A stretch of 64,000 bases of DNA from Micromonospora rhizosphaerae (GCF_900091465.1 NZ_FMHV01000002.1:3224001-3288000); one strand, 5' to 3'. Positions 1-9,254 are shown, counted from the first letter of the stretch. The notes: a model not told the origin generated them from the sequence alone. Numbers and translations: made by a program.

Positions 1-949
1 CTACCTGATCGACCGGCCGATCCCCGGCGCGGTCGAGGCGGTCGCTCGGCTGCACGCCGAGGGCCGCGCGGTGGCATACGCGACCAACAACGCCTCGCGC
101 CGGTCCAGCGAGGTCACCGCCCTGCTGACCGGCATGGGCGTGCCGGCCCGACCGGAAGAGGTGCTCACCTCGGCCGCGGCCACCGCCGAGCTGCTCCGCG
201 ACCGGCTCCCCGACGACGCCGCGGTGCTGGTGGTCGGGGCCGAGGCGCTGCGTGCCGAGATCCGAGCCGTCGGTCTGCGGCCGGTCTCCACCGCCGACGA
301 GGAGCCCGCCGCGGTGGTGCAGGGGTACGGCCCGGAGGTCGGCTGGGTGGACCTGGCGGAGGCGACGGTGGCGGTCCGGGCCGGCGCGCCCTGGTACGCC
401 ACCAACACTGACCGCACGCTGCCCAGCGGCCGCGGCCCGTTGCCCGGCAACGGGTCGCTGGTCGCCGTCCTGCGGACCGCGCTGGACCGGGAACCGGACG
501 TGGTGGTGGGCAAGCCGGAACCGGCGCTCTTCGCCACCGCCGCCCGGCGGGCGGGCTCCGGACGGACCCTGGTGGTCGGCGATCGGCTGGACACCGACAT
601 CGAGGGCGCCCGCCGCGCCGGCCTGGACAGTCTGCTGGTGCTCACCGGCGTCAGCGACGTACCCGAGCTGCTGGCGGCCCCCGAGCGGCGGCGGCCGACG
701 CACGTCTCCTTCGACCTGGCCGGGCTCTTCGAGCCGGCGGCCGTGGCGCGGGTGCCCGGCGAGCCGGAGCTCGGCGGCTGGTCCGTCGATCTGACGGCCG
801 CCGGCCTGGTGCTGAGCGGCGCCGGACGCCCGCTGGACGCCCTCGCGGCGCTCTGCGCGGTCGCCTGGTCGGCGTCGGTCGGCCCGGTCGTACGGGCGGC
901 GTCACCGGCGGCGGAGGAGGCGCTGTGGGCGCTTGGCCTCCCGGCCTGA
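1..949 (+). CDS. HAD-IIA family hydrolase, 5'-truncated
   Basis: The reading frame is open from the window edge (codons start at position 2), so the true start lies outside. The visible part begins just after where the first catalytic Asp motif should be and includes the ATNN loop typical of HAD-IIA sugar-phosphate/NagD-like phosphatases. A GKPEP motif lies near nt 510 and the metal-binding GDRLDTDIEGA motif near nt 578-610. The family consists of cytosolic Mg-dependent phosphatases acting on small phosphorylated metabolites. The C-terminal 80 residues are a less conserved extension. The position upstream of tlyA matches Rv1692, a glycerol-3-phosphate phosphatase in M. tuberculosis. The family is clear; the exact substrate is inference. 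Confidence 0.85.
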   Translation, partial: YLIDRPIPGAVEAVARLHAEGRAVAYATNNASRRSSEVTALLTGMGVPARPEEVLTSAAATAELLRDRLPDDAAVLVVGAEALRAEIRAVGLRPVSTADEEPAAVVQGYGPEVGWVDLAEATVAVRAGAPWYATNTDRTLPSGRGPLPGNGSLVAVLRTALDREPDVVVGKPEPALFATAARRAGSGRTLVVGDRLDTDIEGARRAGLDSLLVLTGVSDVPELLAAPERRRPTHVSFDLAGLFEPAAVARVPGEPELGGWSVDLTAAGLVLSGAGRPLDALAALCAVAWSASVGPVVRAASPAAEEALWALGLPA

Positions 950-967
950 CCGCCCGCCGCCCCGCGC

Positions 968-1303
968 TCAGAGCAGCTTGCGGAGCTTCATCAGGTCGAA
1001 CGGGTTGGCCTTGATGGACACCCGGCGCGAGCCCACCGCCTTGGCGACGTCGAGCTGACCGTGCACGAGCGCGACCAGGTCGTCGCTGCTCGAGCTCAGC
1101 GCGATCTTGGCCTTCGGGTCGTCGCCGTCGGCCAGGTCGACCAGCCGGCCGCCCTCGAGCCGGCCGTGGAACGCGGTGTCCAGGTCGGTGATCCGGCAGG
1201 CCAATGTCCGGTCCAGGTCGATCCGCTCCTGCATGTCGGCGTGCCGTTCCAGCCGGGCGGCCAGCTCCTGCAATGCTTGCCGGCACTCGTCCACGCTGGC
1301 CAC
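968..1303 (-). CDS. SCP2-like sterol-binding domain protein
   Basis: This 111-aa protein points toward the HAD gene, with only 18 nt between the two stops. Its C-terminal half (DPKAKIALSSSSDDLVALVHGQL, about residues 62-84) has the look of an SCP2 fold: an A-K-I-x-L strand, then an acidic loop and a D-L-V helix. SCP2 domains form a hydrophobic tunnel for lipids. There is no signal peptide or membrane segment, so it is probably cytosolic. The start is the ATG at 1303. The binding role is inferred from fold resemblance only. Confidence 0.65.
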   Translation of the reverse strand: MASVDECRQALQELAARLERHADMQERIDLDRTLACRITDLDTAFHGRLEGGRLVDLADGDDPKAKIALSSSSDDLVALVHGQLDVAKAVGSRRVSIKANPFDLMKLRKLL

Positions 1304-1418
1304 ATCGTCTCCTCACCGCACGCCACGCCGTTCCCCGGCACCGTACCGCAATGGGTGGTCCGAGGGGCCCGGTAGCGTGACACCTGCACACCCCCGCCCC
1401 GCGGAAGGACTCTCAGGC

Positions 1419-1985
1419 ATGCAGGACGCGTGGCGCGCCTACCTCGAGCTGGCCATGGGCCTGACGGAGGCGCCCCGGAAGAAGGCCCAGGACGCCGTGC
1501 GGCGCGTGGTCGGCCAGGGCGGCGCCACCGCCGCCCAGCTCCAGGCGCTCGCCGAGGAACTCGTCTCGACAGGCATGGCCAACCGCGAGGCGCTGACCAA
1601 GCTGGTCCGCTTCGAGGTGGACCGGGCCCTGGGCGCGGTGGGGCTGGCCACCGCCGACGAGGTCGCCGAGCTGACCCGCCGGGTGCACGAGCTGGAACGG
1701 CAGCTCCGGGAGGCGAAGGCCGCCCCGGGTGCCGCCCCGGACACCATCCCGCCGGGCCCGGCCACCACCCCGGCCGCACCGGGCAGGACCCCTGCGGCGC
1801 CGGCCTCCGCCGCGCCCGTCGGCCCCGCTCCCGCCCGCGGGAAGGCGGTGGCGAAGAAGACCGTGGCGAAGAAGGCGGTCGCGACGAAGCCTCCGGCCAC
1901 GGTGTCGCGCACCGAGGAGTCGCCGGCAACGCCGGTCCGGCCGGCCAAGAAGGCCCGCGCGCAGAAGCAGGGCGGTGCCGAGTGA
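1419..1985 (+). CDS. phasin-like / polyhydroxyalkanoate granule-associated protein
   Basis: 188 aa. The N-terminal 100 residues are a continuous amphipathic helix region (AYLELAMGLTEAPRKKAQDA onward) ending in a coiled coil (ELTRRVHELERQL, about residues 90-102). The C-terminal half is Ala/Pro/Lys-rich with repeated VAKK motifs, as in PhaF-type proteins whose tails bind DNA or granules. I chose ATG 1419 because a GGAAGGA Shine-Dalgarno lies about 10 nt upstream; a longer upstream frame lacks one. A -10-like TAGCGT sits near 1373. The granule role is inferred from the helix-plus-basic-tail architecture. Confidence 0.6.
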   Translation: MQDAWRAYLELAMGLTEAPRKKAQDAVRRVVGQGGATAAQLQALAEELVSTGMANREALTKLVRFEVDRALGAVGLATADEVAELTRRVHELERQLREAKAAPGAAPDTIPPGPATTPAAPGRTPAAPASAAPVGPAPARGKAVAKKTVAKKAVATKPPATVSRTEESPATPVRPAKKARAQKQGGAE

Positions 1986-2013
1986 ACGTTCGGACCAGCC
2001 ACCGGACCGCGTC

Positions 2014-2301
2014 GTGACCGCCCCGTTCCGCCCCGGCCCGCCGTCCGGTGATCGACCCGTGCCGCCGCCCGGTCCCCGTCCGGGGCCGCCGCTCGGCGCA
2101 CGCCCCGGCGCGCCGCCCGGGGCCCGGCCCGTTCCGCCACCCTCGGCGGAGGACGTCGACGACGCCCGCCACCCGGCGGTCGACGCCGCCGTCCAAGCCA
2201 TGATCAACGCCGCCGCGCTGTCCCCGGCGGACCAGATCGCTCAGTACGAGGCGGCGTACGAGACGCTGCGCGAGACCCTGGCCAGCATCGACCAGGCCTG
2301 A
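2014..2301 (+). CDS. small conserved hypothetical protein upstream of tlyA
   Basis: 95 aa from GTG 2014. The first half is Pro/Gly/Arg-rich and low in complexity (tandem RPGPP/ARPGAPP-like units). The second half (DVDDARHPAVDAAVQAMINA, then ADQIAQYEAAYETLRETLAS) is a predicted pair of helices. It lies 28 nt after the phasin-like gene and 21 nt before tlyA, so it is probably co-transcribed with both. I do not recognise a function. The start is uncertain because no strong ribosome-binding site is visible. Confidence 0.55.
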   Translation: MTAPFRPGPPSGDRPVPPPGPRPGPPLGARPGAPPGARPVPPPSAEDVDDARHPAVDAAVQAMINAAALSPADQIAQYEAAYETLRETLASIDQA

Positions 2302-2322
2302 CCGACCGGAGAAGAACCACCC

Positions 2323-3177
2323 ATGGCGCGTCGCAACCGGCTGGATGCCGAACTCGTCCGCCGCGGCCTGGCCCGCTCCCGCGAGCAGGCCGCCGCGCTG
2401 GTGGCGGCCGGCCGGGTCCAGCTGCGCGGGGTGCCGGCCCGCAAGCCCGCCGCGATGGTCGACCCCGCCGATCCGCTGCTGGTCACCGGGGAGGACCCCA
2501 CCGCCGAGTACGCCTCCCGCGGCGGCCACAAACTGGCCGGCGCGCTGGCCGCGTTCGGCCCGCGGGGGCTGACCGTGGCCGGCCGGCGGTGCCTGGACGC
2601 GGGCGCGTCGACCGGCGGCTTCACCGACGTGCTGCTGCGCGCCGGCGCGGCCGAGGTGGTGGCGGTCGACGTCGGCTACGGCCAGCTGGCCTGGCCACTG
2701 CGCAACGACGACCGCGTGCGCGTCTTCGAACGCACCAACGTCCGTACGCTGACCCCGGAGGCCATCGGCGGCGAGGTCGACCTCACGGTGGCCGACCTGT
2801 CGTTCATCTCGCTGCGGCTGGTAATGCCCGCGCTCGCCGGCTGCACCAGGGCCGACGGCGACCTGGCGCTGATGGTGAAGCCGCAGTTCGAGGTCGGCAA
2901 GGAGCGGGTCGGCGCGGGCGGGGTGGTACGCGACCCGGCGCTGCGGGCCGAGGCGGTGCTCGAGGTGGCGGCCGCGGCGGCGCAGCTCGGCCTGGGCCTG
3001 GCGGGTGTCGCCGCCAGCCCGCTGCCGGGGCCGAGCGGCAACGTGGAGTTCTTCGTATGGTTACGCCGGGGCGCGCCGCCGGCGGACCCGGAGCGGGTAC
3101 GTGCGGTGGTGGCGGCCGGACCGGAGGGCTCCCCGCCCTCCGCTGACTCGCCGGACAGCGAGGAGACAGCTGGGTGA
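2323..3177 (+). CDS. tlyA: TlyA family rRNA (cytidine-2'-O)-methyltransferase
   Basis: 284 aa. An N-terminal S4 RNA-binding domain (about residues 3-60, RNRLDAELVRRGLARSREQA) is followed by an FtsJ/RrmJ-type methyltransferase fold. Visible motifs are SRGGHKL (K70), the SAM-binding LDAGASTGGF (about 91-100), DLSFIS, MVKPQFE and NVEFF, giving the K-D-K-E tetrad of 2'-O-methyltransferases. In M. tuberculosis TlyA methylates C1409 of 16S and C1920 of 23S rRNA and sets capreomycin sensitivity. ATG 2323 has GGAGAAG 9 nt upstream. Its stop lies inside a GTGAGCG motif that starts the spacer before nadK. Confidence 0.95.
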   Translation: MARRNRLDAELVRRGLARSREQAAALVAAGRVQLRGVPARKPAAMVDPADPLLVTGEDPTAEYASRGGHKLAGALAAFGPRGLTVAGRRCLDAGASTGGFTDVLLRAGAAEVVAVDVGYGQLAWPLRNDDRVRVFERTNVRTLTPEAIGGEVDLTVADLSFISLRLVMPALAGCTRADGDLALMVKPQFEVGKERVGAGGVVRDPALRAEAVLEVAAAAAQLGLGLAGVAASPLPGPSGNVEFFVWLRRGAPPADPERVRAVVAAGPEGSPPSADSPDSEETAG

Positions 3178-3232
3178 GCGCGAGGAGTGCGGCGGAGCGG
3201 AGCCCCGCGGTCGCGAACGGAGGAGGAGTGCG
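3174..3232 (+). repeat. GTGAGC-bounded spacer between tlyA and nadK
   Basis: The 59 nt from the GTGAGCG over the tlyA stop to the GTGAGC at the nadK start are GA/GC-rich (GCGAGGAGTGCGG, CGGAGCGGAG). They have the same stop-spacer-start architecture as the 80-bp repeats at 13,307 and 21,484 but a different body. It may belong to a second repeat family or be a diverged copy. It also supplies the AGGAGGAG ribosome-binding site for nadK. Confidence 0.45.
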
Positions 3233-4117
3233 GTGAGCCGGACCGCTCTGCTGGTGACGCACACCGGCCGCCGACGCAGCACCGAGCACGCCCGGGCGGT
3301 GGCGGCCGACCTGATCGCCGCCGGCTTCGAGGTGCGGGTGGTGGCCGAGGAGGCCGACGACCTCGATCTGCCCGGCGTGGTCCCGGTGACCGGTCCGGAG
3401 GCGGCCGAGGGCGCCGAGATCGTCTTCGCGCTCGGCGGGGACGGCACCTTCCTGCGCGCCGCCGAGCTGGCCCGGCCGGCGAAGGCGCCGCTGCTCGGCA
3501 TCAACCTCGGCAAGGTCGGCTTCCTCGCCGAGGCCGAGATCGACGACCTCGACCTCGCGGTGCGCGACGTGGTCGGGCGCAACTACACGGTGGACGAGCG
3601 GCTCACCCTCGACGTGACCGCCGAGTTCGAGGGCGGCCCGACCATCGAATCGTGGGCGCTCAACGAGATCAGCGTCGAGAAGGGTGAGCGGGCCCAGATG
3701 CTGGAGCTCCTCGTTGACGTCGACGGCCGTCCGCTGTCCCGGTACGGCTGCGACGGGGTGGTCTGCGCGACCCCCACCGGCTCCACCGCGTACGCGTTCT
3801 CCGGCGGCGGGCCGGTGGTCTGGCCCGAGGTGGAGGCGCTGCTGCTGGTGCCGATCAGCGCGCATGCGCTGTTCAGCCGGCCGCTGGTGACCGCGCCCAC
3901 CTCCACCTTCTCCATCACCGTCGACCCGTTCACCACCCTGGCCGTGCTCTCGTGCGACGGGCGTCGGGTCTACGACCTGCCTCCGGGCGCCAGGGTGACC
4001 GTGCGCCGCGGCGCGCTGCCGGTGCGGATCGTCCGGCTGCGGGCGCGCCCCTTCACCGACCGGCTGGTGGCCAAGTTTGGGCTGCCCGTGCACGGCTGGC
4101 GGGGCGGCCGCCGCTGA
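3233..4117 (+). CDS. nadK: NAD kinase
   Basis: 294 aa. It phosphorylates NAD to NADP using ATP or polyphosphate. The GGDGT signature (residues 68-72, catalytic D70) is followed by FLRAAEL, the NE motif in WALNEISVEKG (about 144), and the Gly-rich GSTAYAFSGGGP motif (about 182) that binds NAD. Length and motif order are normal for the family. GTG 3233 was chosen because AGGAGGAG lies 6-8 nt upstream and the residues before it do not align with the family. It sits between tlyA and the distal recN, as in other actinobacteria. Confidence 0.96.
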   Translation: MSRTALLVTHTGRRRSTEHARAVAADLIAAGFEVRVVAEEADDLDLPGVVPVTGPEAAEGAEIVFALGGDGTFLRAAELARPAKAPLLGINLGKVGFLAEAEIDDLDLAVRDVVGRNYTVDERLTLDVTAEFEGGPTIESWALNEISVEKGERAQMLELLVDVDGRPLSRYGCDGVVCATPTGSTAYAFSGGGPVVWPEVEALLLVPISAHALFSRPLVTAPTSTFSITVDPFTTLAVLSCDGRRVYDLPPGARVTVRRGALPVRIVRLRARPFTDRLVAKFGLPVHGWRGGRR

Positions 4118-4402
4118 CCGCGCGGCTCGGCGGCACCGGGGCGGGGAAGCGAGCTATCGGGTTGAGCCGGCCGAGCACAGGAACGTCCGGCGACCCGGGA
4201 CCGCACCCGGGGTCGTCATCGTCTGCCACCGTCCGCAGCAACCCGCCGGACATCCGGCGGTCCGGCTCCGGCCGTCCGTTGTCCACCTGGCGACATGTCG
4301 CCGATGCGGCGGGCCGCAGCTAGTGACCATCGATGATCTCCGTCGCAGACTCCGATCGGTCGATCTTTTGGGACCGGCCATCGGAGAAGAGGAGCACATC
4401 GC
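4118..4402. other. 285-nt intergenic region before the subtilase gene
   Basis: It contains no convincing gene. A short stretch near 4141-4163 (GCGAGCTATCGGGTTGAG) resembles the inner part of the 80-bp repeat (GCGAGCCATCGGGCTCAG) and may be a decayed copy. The AGAGGAG ribosome-binding site of the peptidase gene lies at its end. No clear -35/-10 pair was seen. Confidence 0.4.
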
Positions 4403-7400
4403 ATGAACTGGCCCCCACGCTGGCTCGCCGCCGGCGCGGTCGGCGCGATGGTGGTCGGACTCGCCGTACCGGCGTCCGCCGCCCCGCCCGCCCCGCCGGC
4501 CGGCCCGAGCCCGGCCGCGTCCACTCCGGGCGGCGTGCCCGTCCGCATCACCCTGATCACCGGCGACCAGGTCGACCTGGTCCAGGCCGCGCCCGGCCGG
4601 GTCGCCGCCACCGTCCACCCCGGCCCCGGCCGCGAGCGGATCACCTTCCACACCGTGGAGGCCGACGGCCGGATGCGGGTGCTGCCCAGCGACGTCGTGC
4701 CGTACGTCGCCGCCGGGGTGCTCGACCCCAACCTGTTCGACGTGGAGGAGCTGGCCGCCGAGGGCTACGGCGACGCCGCGCAGGGCGCGCTGCCGCTGAT
4801 CGTGCGCTACCAGGCACCGGCCGCCGGGCGGGTGCGGCCGCTCGCCGGCGCCACCGCCGCCCGGCCGCTGGAGAGCATCAACGGCGCGGCACTGCGGGTC
4901 GGCAAGGCCGACCTCGGCGGCCTGTGGACAACGCTGCGCGGCACGCCGGAGGCCCGGACCACCGCCGGCGCGCCTCGGCTCGGCGCCGGCATCGCCCGGG
5001 TCTGGCTGGACGGGCGGGTCCACGCGGATCTGGAGCACAGCGTGCCGCAGATCGGCGCCCCGGCGGCCTGGGCGGCCGGCCGCGACGGCAACGGCGTCCG
5101 GGTCGCGGTGCTCGACACCGGGGTCGACGCCACCCACGCCGACCTGGCCGGCCGGATCGCCGAGACGCAGGACTTCACCGGCAGCGGCAGTGCCCGGGAC
5201 GGGCACGGCCACGGCACCCACGTGGCCTCCACCATCGCCGGCAGCGGCGCCGCCTCCAACGGGCTGCGCAAGGGCGTCGCCCCCGGCGCACAGCTGCTGA
5301 TCGGCAAGGTGCTCGACAACAACGGCAGCGGTTACGGCTCGGACATCATCGCGGGCATGGAGTGGGCCGCCCACTCCGGCGCGAAGGTGGTCAGCATGAG
5401 CCTCGGCGGCCCGGCCACCGACGGCACCGACCCGATGAGCCAGGCGGTCAACGATCTCACCGCCGAGACCGGCACGCTCTTCGTGATCGCAGCCGGTAAC
5501 TCGGGCGAGGCGGGCACCGTCGGGACGCCGGGCGCGGCCACCGCCGCGCTCACCGTCGGCGCGGTGGACCGCGACGACAACCTGGCCGACTTCTCCAGTC
5601 GCGGCCCCCGGATCGGCGACAACGGCCTGAAGCCGGAGATCACCGCGCCGGGCGTCGGCATCGTCGCCGCCCGCGCCGCCGGCACCACCATGGGTACGCC
5701 GGTGGACGACGCGTACACGCGGGCGTCCGGGACGTCGATGGCGACCCCGCACGTGGCCGGCGCGGCGGCGATCCTCGCCCAGGAACACCCGGACTGGACC
5801 GCCGGGAAGCTCAAGGACGCGCTGGTCAGCACGACGAAGGCGAACCCCGCGCTGACCGTCTTCGAGCAGGGCGGCGGCCGAGTGGACGTGGCCCGCGCGC
5901 TGAGCCAGCGGGTGTACGGCTCGGCCACCGCCGACTTCGGCCGGATGAACACCGGTGGTGCGGTGGCGGAGCGGACCGTGACGTACACCAACGGCACCTC
6001 GTCCCCGCAGACCCTGCGGCTGGCCCTGGAGCTGCGCAACCTGGACAGCGGCGCCGCCGAGGCCGACGGCGTCTCCGTCGGTTCCGAGGTGACGGTGCCC
6101 ACCGGTGGCAGCGTGGCCGTGCCGCTGCGCGCCGACCCGGCGAAGCTGGACCGCGGGGTGTACGGAGGGTGGCTGGTGGCGACCGGCGCGGACGGCGTGG
6201 CGGTGCGCACCGCCGTCGGACTCACTCTCAAGGGCCCGCTGCACACCGTCACGCTGCGCGCGCTGAACATGGCCGGGCAGCCCGGCCTGGCGTCCGTGGT
6301 CACCCTCTTCGGCGAGCACCCCGAGTCGGACCACATCGGTTGGATCCCCGGCGAGGCGCAGGTGCAGGTCGAGGAGGGCCCGTACCTGCTCGAGGGGCTG
6401 ATCGAGCACGGCGCCCCGTTGGACGAGCAGATCACCCTGGTCACCGACCCCGAGCTCATGGTGGACCGCGACCTCACCGTGGTGCTCGACCCGCGCAAGG
6501 GCACGCCGGTGCGGATCGAGACGCCGAAGCCGACCGAGCAGCGGGCGGTGATCAGCTTCTTCGAGCACCGGGTGTTCGGCAACGGCCGGCAGGTCGACCA
6601 CGGCGTGATGGAGTTCAGCACGATCCAGCAGGTGAACGTCACGCCGACCCGGCCGGTGCGCCAGGGCGAGTTCGAGTTCGCCTCCCGCTGGCAGCTGGTC
6701 GCTCCCATGGTGGACGCCAAGGTCAGCAACGTCTCCGGTCCGCTGGACATCAATCTGCTGCGCCAGTCGCCGGCTCCGGACGGCCGGCGGAAGCTGCCGC
6801 TGGTGTGGGCGGGCGACGGCACCCCCGCCGAGCTGTCCCGAGCCGGGGTCGAAGGTGCGGCCGCGCTGGTCACCGGCAATCCCGAGCGCGTTGCGGAGGA
6901 CCAGATGGTCGCCGACGCCACCGCGGCCGGCGCCGCGATGGTGCTCATCGTCCGGCCGGCGAATTGGAGCGCGTGGACGGACTGGGCTCCCGACGGGGAC
7001 CGCCTGCCGATCCCGTCGATGGTGGTCGCGTACGACGACGGGCAGCGGATGATCGCGGCGGCGAAGGCCGGACGCGTGACGCTGGACCTGACGTTGACCC
7101 CGAACAGCCCCTACCTGTACGACGTCTGGCAGGTGTCGAAGGGGCGGGTCCCGGATCGCATCGTGCACCAGGTGACCGCGGACAACACCGCCGAGGTGAC
7201 CGCCCGTTACGCCGACACCGGCGGGTTCGACTGGGCCGAGGAGCAGCGGTTCGGCTGGCGGCCCTGGCAGGAGTACTCCTGGTTTGACGAAAAGCGGTTG
7301 GTGCGTACCGGCACCGTGCGGCAGGAGTTCGTCAGCGCCGGGGACAACTGGTGGCAGCAGCGGGTGCTGCACCGGCTCCAATGGTCCTGGGGCCGGCTGG

Positions 7401-8131
7401 TCGGGGGCGCCATCCAGCAGCCCCGGCAGTACGCCGCCGACGACCGGGTCACCGAGACCTGGCACGCGCCGGTGGCCCGGCCGGCCGTGCCGGCGGGTTC
7501 CGGGGTGCCGGTGCCCACGCGCACCGGGGACACCCTCGACCTGCGGGTGGCCGAGTTCGTCGACGCCGACGGCCACTACAGCCCGGCCGGGTTCAGCGAG
7601 GAGCAGGACACCGTCGAGCGCCGGCTGAGCCGGGACGGGCAGCAGATCGCCGACCTCTCCGGCGGCTGGGCACCGGTGCCGACCACCCCGGGTGCGGCCC
7701 GGTACCGGCTGGACGTCAACACCCAGCGCTCCTCGGACGAGTGGCGGTGGGCCACGCGTACCGAGACGGCCTGGCAGTTCACCTCGGCCCGGCCCGCCGG
7801 TGACGCCGCCCAGCCGCTGTCGCTGCTGCAGGTGGACTACCAGGTCCCGGCGGACCTGCGGGGCGAGGTGCCCGGTGGCCGGCCGCACGAGGTGGGGCTG
7901 ACCCTGCGTCAGCCGGCCGGCGTACCGGCGCCGACCGGCGTCGGGGTGCGGGTCGAGGTGTCGTTCGACGGCGGGCACAGCTGGCGGACCGTGCCGGTGC
8001 GCGGCACGGGTGCCCGGTTCACCGCCACGGTGCCGGCCGGACGCGGCACGGTGTCGCTGCGGGTGCACGCCGGCGACCGCGCCGGGAACACCGTCGACCA
8101 GACCGTGGTCGACGCGTACGGGCTGCGCTGA
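4403..8131 (+). CDS. secreted S8 family serine peptidase (subtilase), multidomain
   Basis: 1242 aa, with a signal peptide (hydrophobic LAAGAVGAMVVGLAVPASA, cleavage after about residue 30). A propeptide-like region precedes the subtilisin domain. The catalytic triad is visible: D238 (AVLDTGVDATH), H273 (GHGHGTHVA) and S445 (SGTSMATPHVAGAA), plus the oxyanion Asn in IAAGNSG. The roughly 750 residues after the protease domain are beta-rich. They include a PA-like insert (EGAAALVTGNPERVAED, about 816) and a C-terminal Ig-like repeat region. There is no sortase or membrane anchor, so release outside the cell is likely. It looks monocistronic and ends at a strong hairpin at 8138. Substrate unknown. 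Confidence 0.93.
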   Translation: MNWPPRWLAAGAVGAMVVGLAVPASAAPPAPPAGPSPAASTPGGVPVRITLITGDQVDLVQAAPGRVAATVHPGPGRERITFHTVEADGRMRVLPSDVVPYVAAGVLDPNLFDVEELAAEGYGDAAQGALPLIVRYQAPAAGRVRPLAGATAARPLESINGAALRVGKADLGGLWTTLRGTPEARTTAGAPRLGAGIARVWLDGRVHADLEHSVPQIGAPAAWAAGRDGNGVRVAVLDTGVDATHADLAGRIAETQDFTGSGSARDGHGHGTHVASTIAGSGAASNGLRKGVAPGAQLLIGKVLDNNGSGYGSDIIAGMEWAAHSGAKVVSMSLGGPATDGTDPMSQAVNDLTAETGTLFVIAAGNSGEAGTVGTPGAATAALTVGAVDRDDNLADFSSRGPRIGDNGLKPEITAPGVGIVAARAAGTTMGTPVDDAYTRASGTSMATPHVAGAAAILAQEHPDWTAGKLKDALVSTTKANPALTVFEQGGGRVDVARALSQRVYGSATADFGRMNTGGAVAERTVTYTNGTSSPQTLRLALELRNLDSGAAEADGVSVGSEVTVPTGGSVAVPLRADPAKLDRGVYGGWLVATGADGVAVRTAVGLTLKGPLHTVTLRALNMAGQPGLASVVTLFGEHPESDHIGWIPGEAQVQVEEGPYLLEGLIEHGAPLDEQITLVTDPELMVDRDLTVVLDPRKGTPVRIETPKPTEQRAVISFFEHRVFGNGRQVDHGVMEFSTIQQVNVTPTRPVRQGEFEFASRWQLVAPMVDAKVSNVSGPLDINLLRQSPAPDGRRKLPLVWAGDGTPAELSRAGVEGAAALVTGNPERVAEDQMVADATAAGAAMVLIVRPANWSAWTDWAPDGDRLPIPSMVVAYDDGQRMIAAAKAGRVTLDLTLTPNSPYLYDVWQVSKGRVPDRIVHQVTADNTAEVTARYADTGGFDWAEEQRFGWRPWQEYSWFDEKRLVRTGTVRQEFVSAGDNWWQQRVLHRLQWSWGRLVGGAIQQPRQYAADDRVTETWHAPVARPAVPAGSGVPVPTRTGDTLDLRVAEFVDADGHYSPAGFSEEQDTVERRLSRDGQQIADLSGGWAPVPTTPGAARYRLDVNTQRSSDEWRWATRTETAWQFTSARPAGDAAQPLSLLQVDYQVPADLRGEVPGGRPHEVGLTLRQPAGVPAPTGVGVRVEVSFDGGHSWRTVPVRGTGARFTATVPAGRGTVSLRVHAGDRAGNTVDQTVVDAYGLR

Positions 8132-8137
8132 TGCGGG

Positions 8138-8171
8138 CGGGGTGGGACGGCGGTGACGCCGTCCCACCCCG
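8138..8171. terminator. 15-bp perfect stem-loop, convergent terminator
   Basis: The arms are CGGGGTGGGACGGCG and its exact complement, with a 4-nt GTGA loop. It starts 7 nt after the subtilase stop and lies between two convergent genes. There is no U-run, as is common in actinobacterial intrinsic terminators. Confidence 0.75.
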
Positions 8172-8231
8172 TCGCCGTGGCGGCCCTTGGGGTAACGGCG
8201 GGCCGATGGTGAGCCGGGGCGCCCGGGAACC

Positions 8232-9254
8232 TCAGATCCAGCCCCGCCGGGCGGCCTGGAAGGCCAGCCCGGGCCGGGTGTCCACGCCGGCGACCGTCAT
8301 CAGGTCTGCCAGCCGCCGCTGGACCGTACGGCGGCTCACCCCGAGCTGGGAGGCGATCGACTTGTCCGGTACGCCGGCCACGAACAGCGAGAGCAGCCGA
8401 ACCTCGTCGGCGTCTGGCCGGTAGCCGTCACCCGCCTGCTCTGCGGGTGGGGCGGTGGAGCGCAGCGGCGTCGCTATCCGCCAGTAGCTCTCGAAGAGGG
8501 CGAGCAGCGCGTCGAGCAGTTGGCTGCGGCCGATCACCGCGGCGCTCGCTTCGCCGCTGTCCCGGTCCGGCACCAGCGGGCAGACCGCAATCCGGCCGTC
8601 CACGATGGTCAGCCGGACCGGCAGCCGGTCGAGCACCCGGGCCTGCTCGCCGGCGCGTACGCCCTGCTCGATGTCCTCCAGCGCGCCCGGTTCGAGGAGC
8701 ATCTCGCGTTCGTAGATGGCGCGGTAGCGGACCCCACGGGCCAGCGCGTCGAACTCCTCGACGTTCTCCGGCCCGGCCATGGCCAGCGGGTTCGCCCGGC
8801 AGAACCACAGCACCTCGACCCGGGCGGCGTTCTGCAGGTCGCGCAGGCGCTCGCGGAGCACCGGGGCGCCGGTGATCACCTCCACCAGGTGGGCGGCGTC
8901 GCGCCGCCGCATCCCGGCCCGGTACTCCTCGGTCAGCTGGGTGACCGCCGAGCGGGCCGCCTCCAGCGCCTCCTGGCGGCGCAGCAGCGCCTCGCCGAGC
9001 GGAACGTCGGGCGCCAGCGGCCGCAGCGGCGCGTCCGGCTCCGGCCCGGTCGGCAGCACCAGCCCCTTGCCGCGCAGGGCGTCGAGCTGCGCGACGACCT
9101 CCGCGCGCGGCCGGCGCAGCCGCTCGACGAGTTCCTCGACCCGGGCCGTGGTGAGCTGGACGAGGGAGCGGTAGAGCTCCGCCTCGCCCGGGGTCAGGCC
9201 GATCACGTCCAACACGGGGCAGAACTGTACGACGCGGCATCGCCGGCTGGTCAA
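8232..9254 (-). CDS. TrmB-like / LuxR-type transcriptional regulator
   Basis: Up to 340 aa. The N-terminus has a TrmB-type winged helix (LDVIGLTPGEAELYRSL, about residues 15-60). A middle region resembles the phospholipase-D-like effector domain of TrmB proteins (EVLWFCRAN). The C-terminus is a LuxR/GerE helix-turn-helix (LLSLFVAGVPDKSIASQLGV, then SRRTVQRRL, about 285-325). Similar proteins sit beside subtilase genes in actinomycetes, so the convergent peptidase may be its target; this is inference. The start is uncertain: the GTG giving VLDVIGL, about 14 codons in, fits family N-termini better than the upstream ATG at 9254. Confidence 0.8.
   Translation of the reverse strand: MTSRRCRVVQFCPVLDVIGLTPGEAELYRSLVQLTTARVEELVERLRRPRAEVVAQLDALRGKGLVLPTGPEPDAPLRPLAPDVPLGEALLRRQEALEAARSAVTQLTEEYRAGMRRRDAAHLVEVITGAPVLRERLRDLQNAARVEVLWFCRANPLAMAGPENVEEFDALARGVRYRAIYEREMLLEPGALEDIEQGVRAGEQARVLDRLPVRLTIVDGRIAVCPLVPDRDSGEASAAVIGRSQLLDALLALFESYWRIATPLRSTAPPAEQAGDGYRPDADEVRLLSLFVAGVPDKSIASQLGVSRRTVQRRLADLMTVAGVDTRPGLAFQAARRGWI

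Noticed and set aside
4154..8167. Very long antisense frame (1337 codons) opposite the subtilase gene
   Set aside because: It mirrors the codon pattern of the real gene on the plus strand, is His/Gly/Arg-rich with no recognisable motif, and arises from high GC. The plus strand has a signal peptide and complete catalytic triad.
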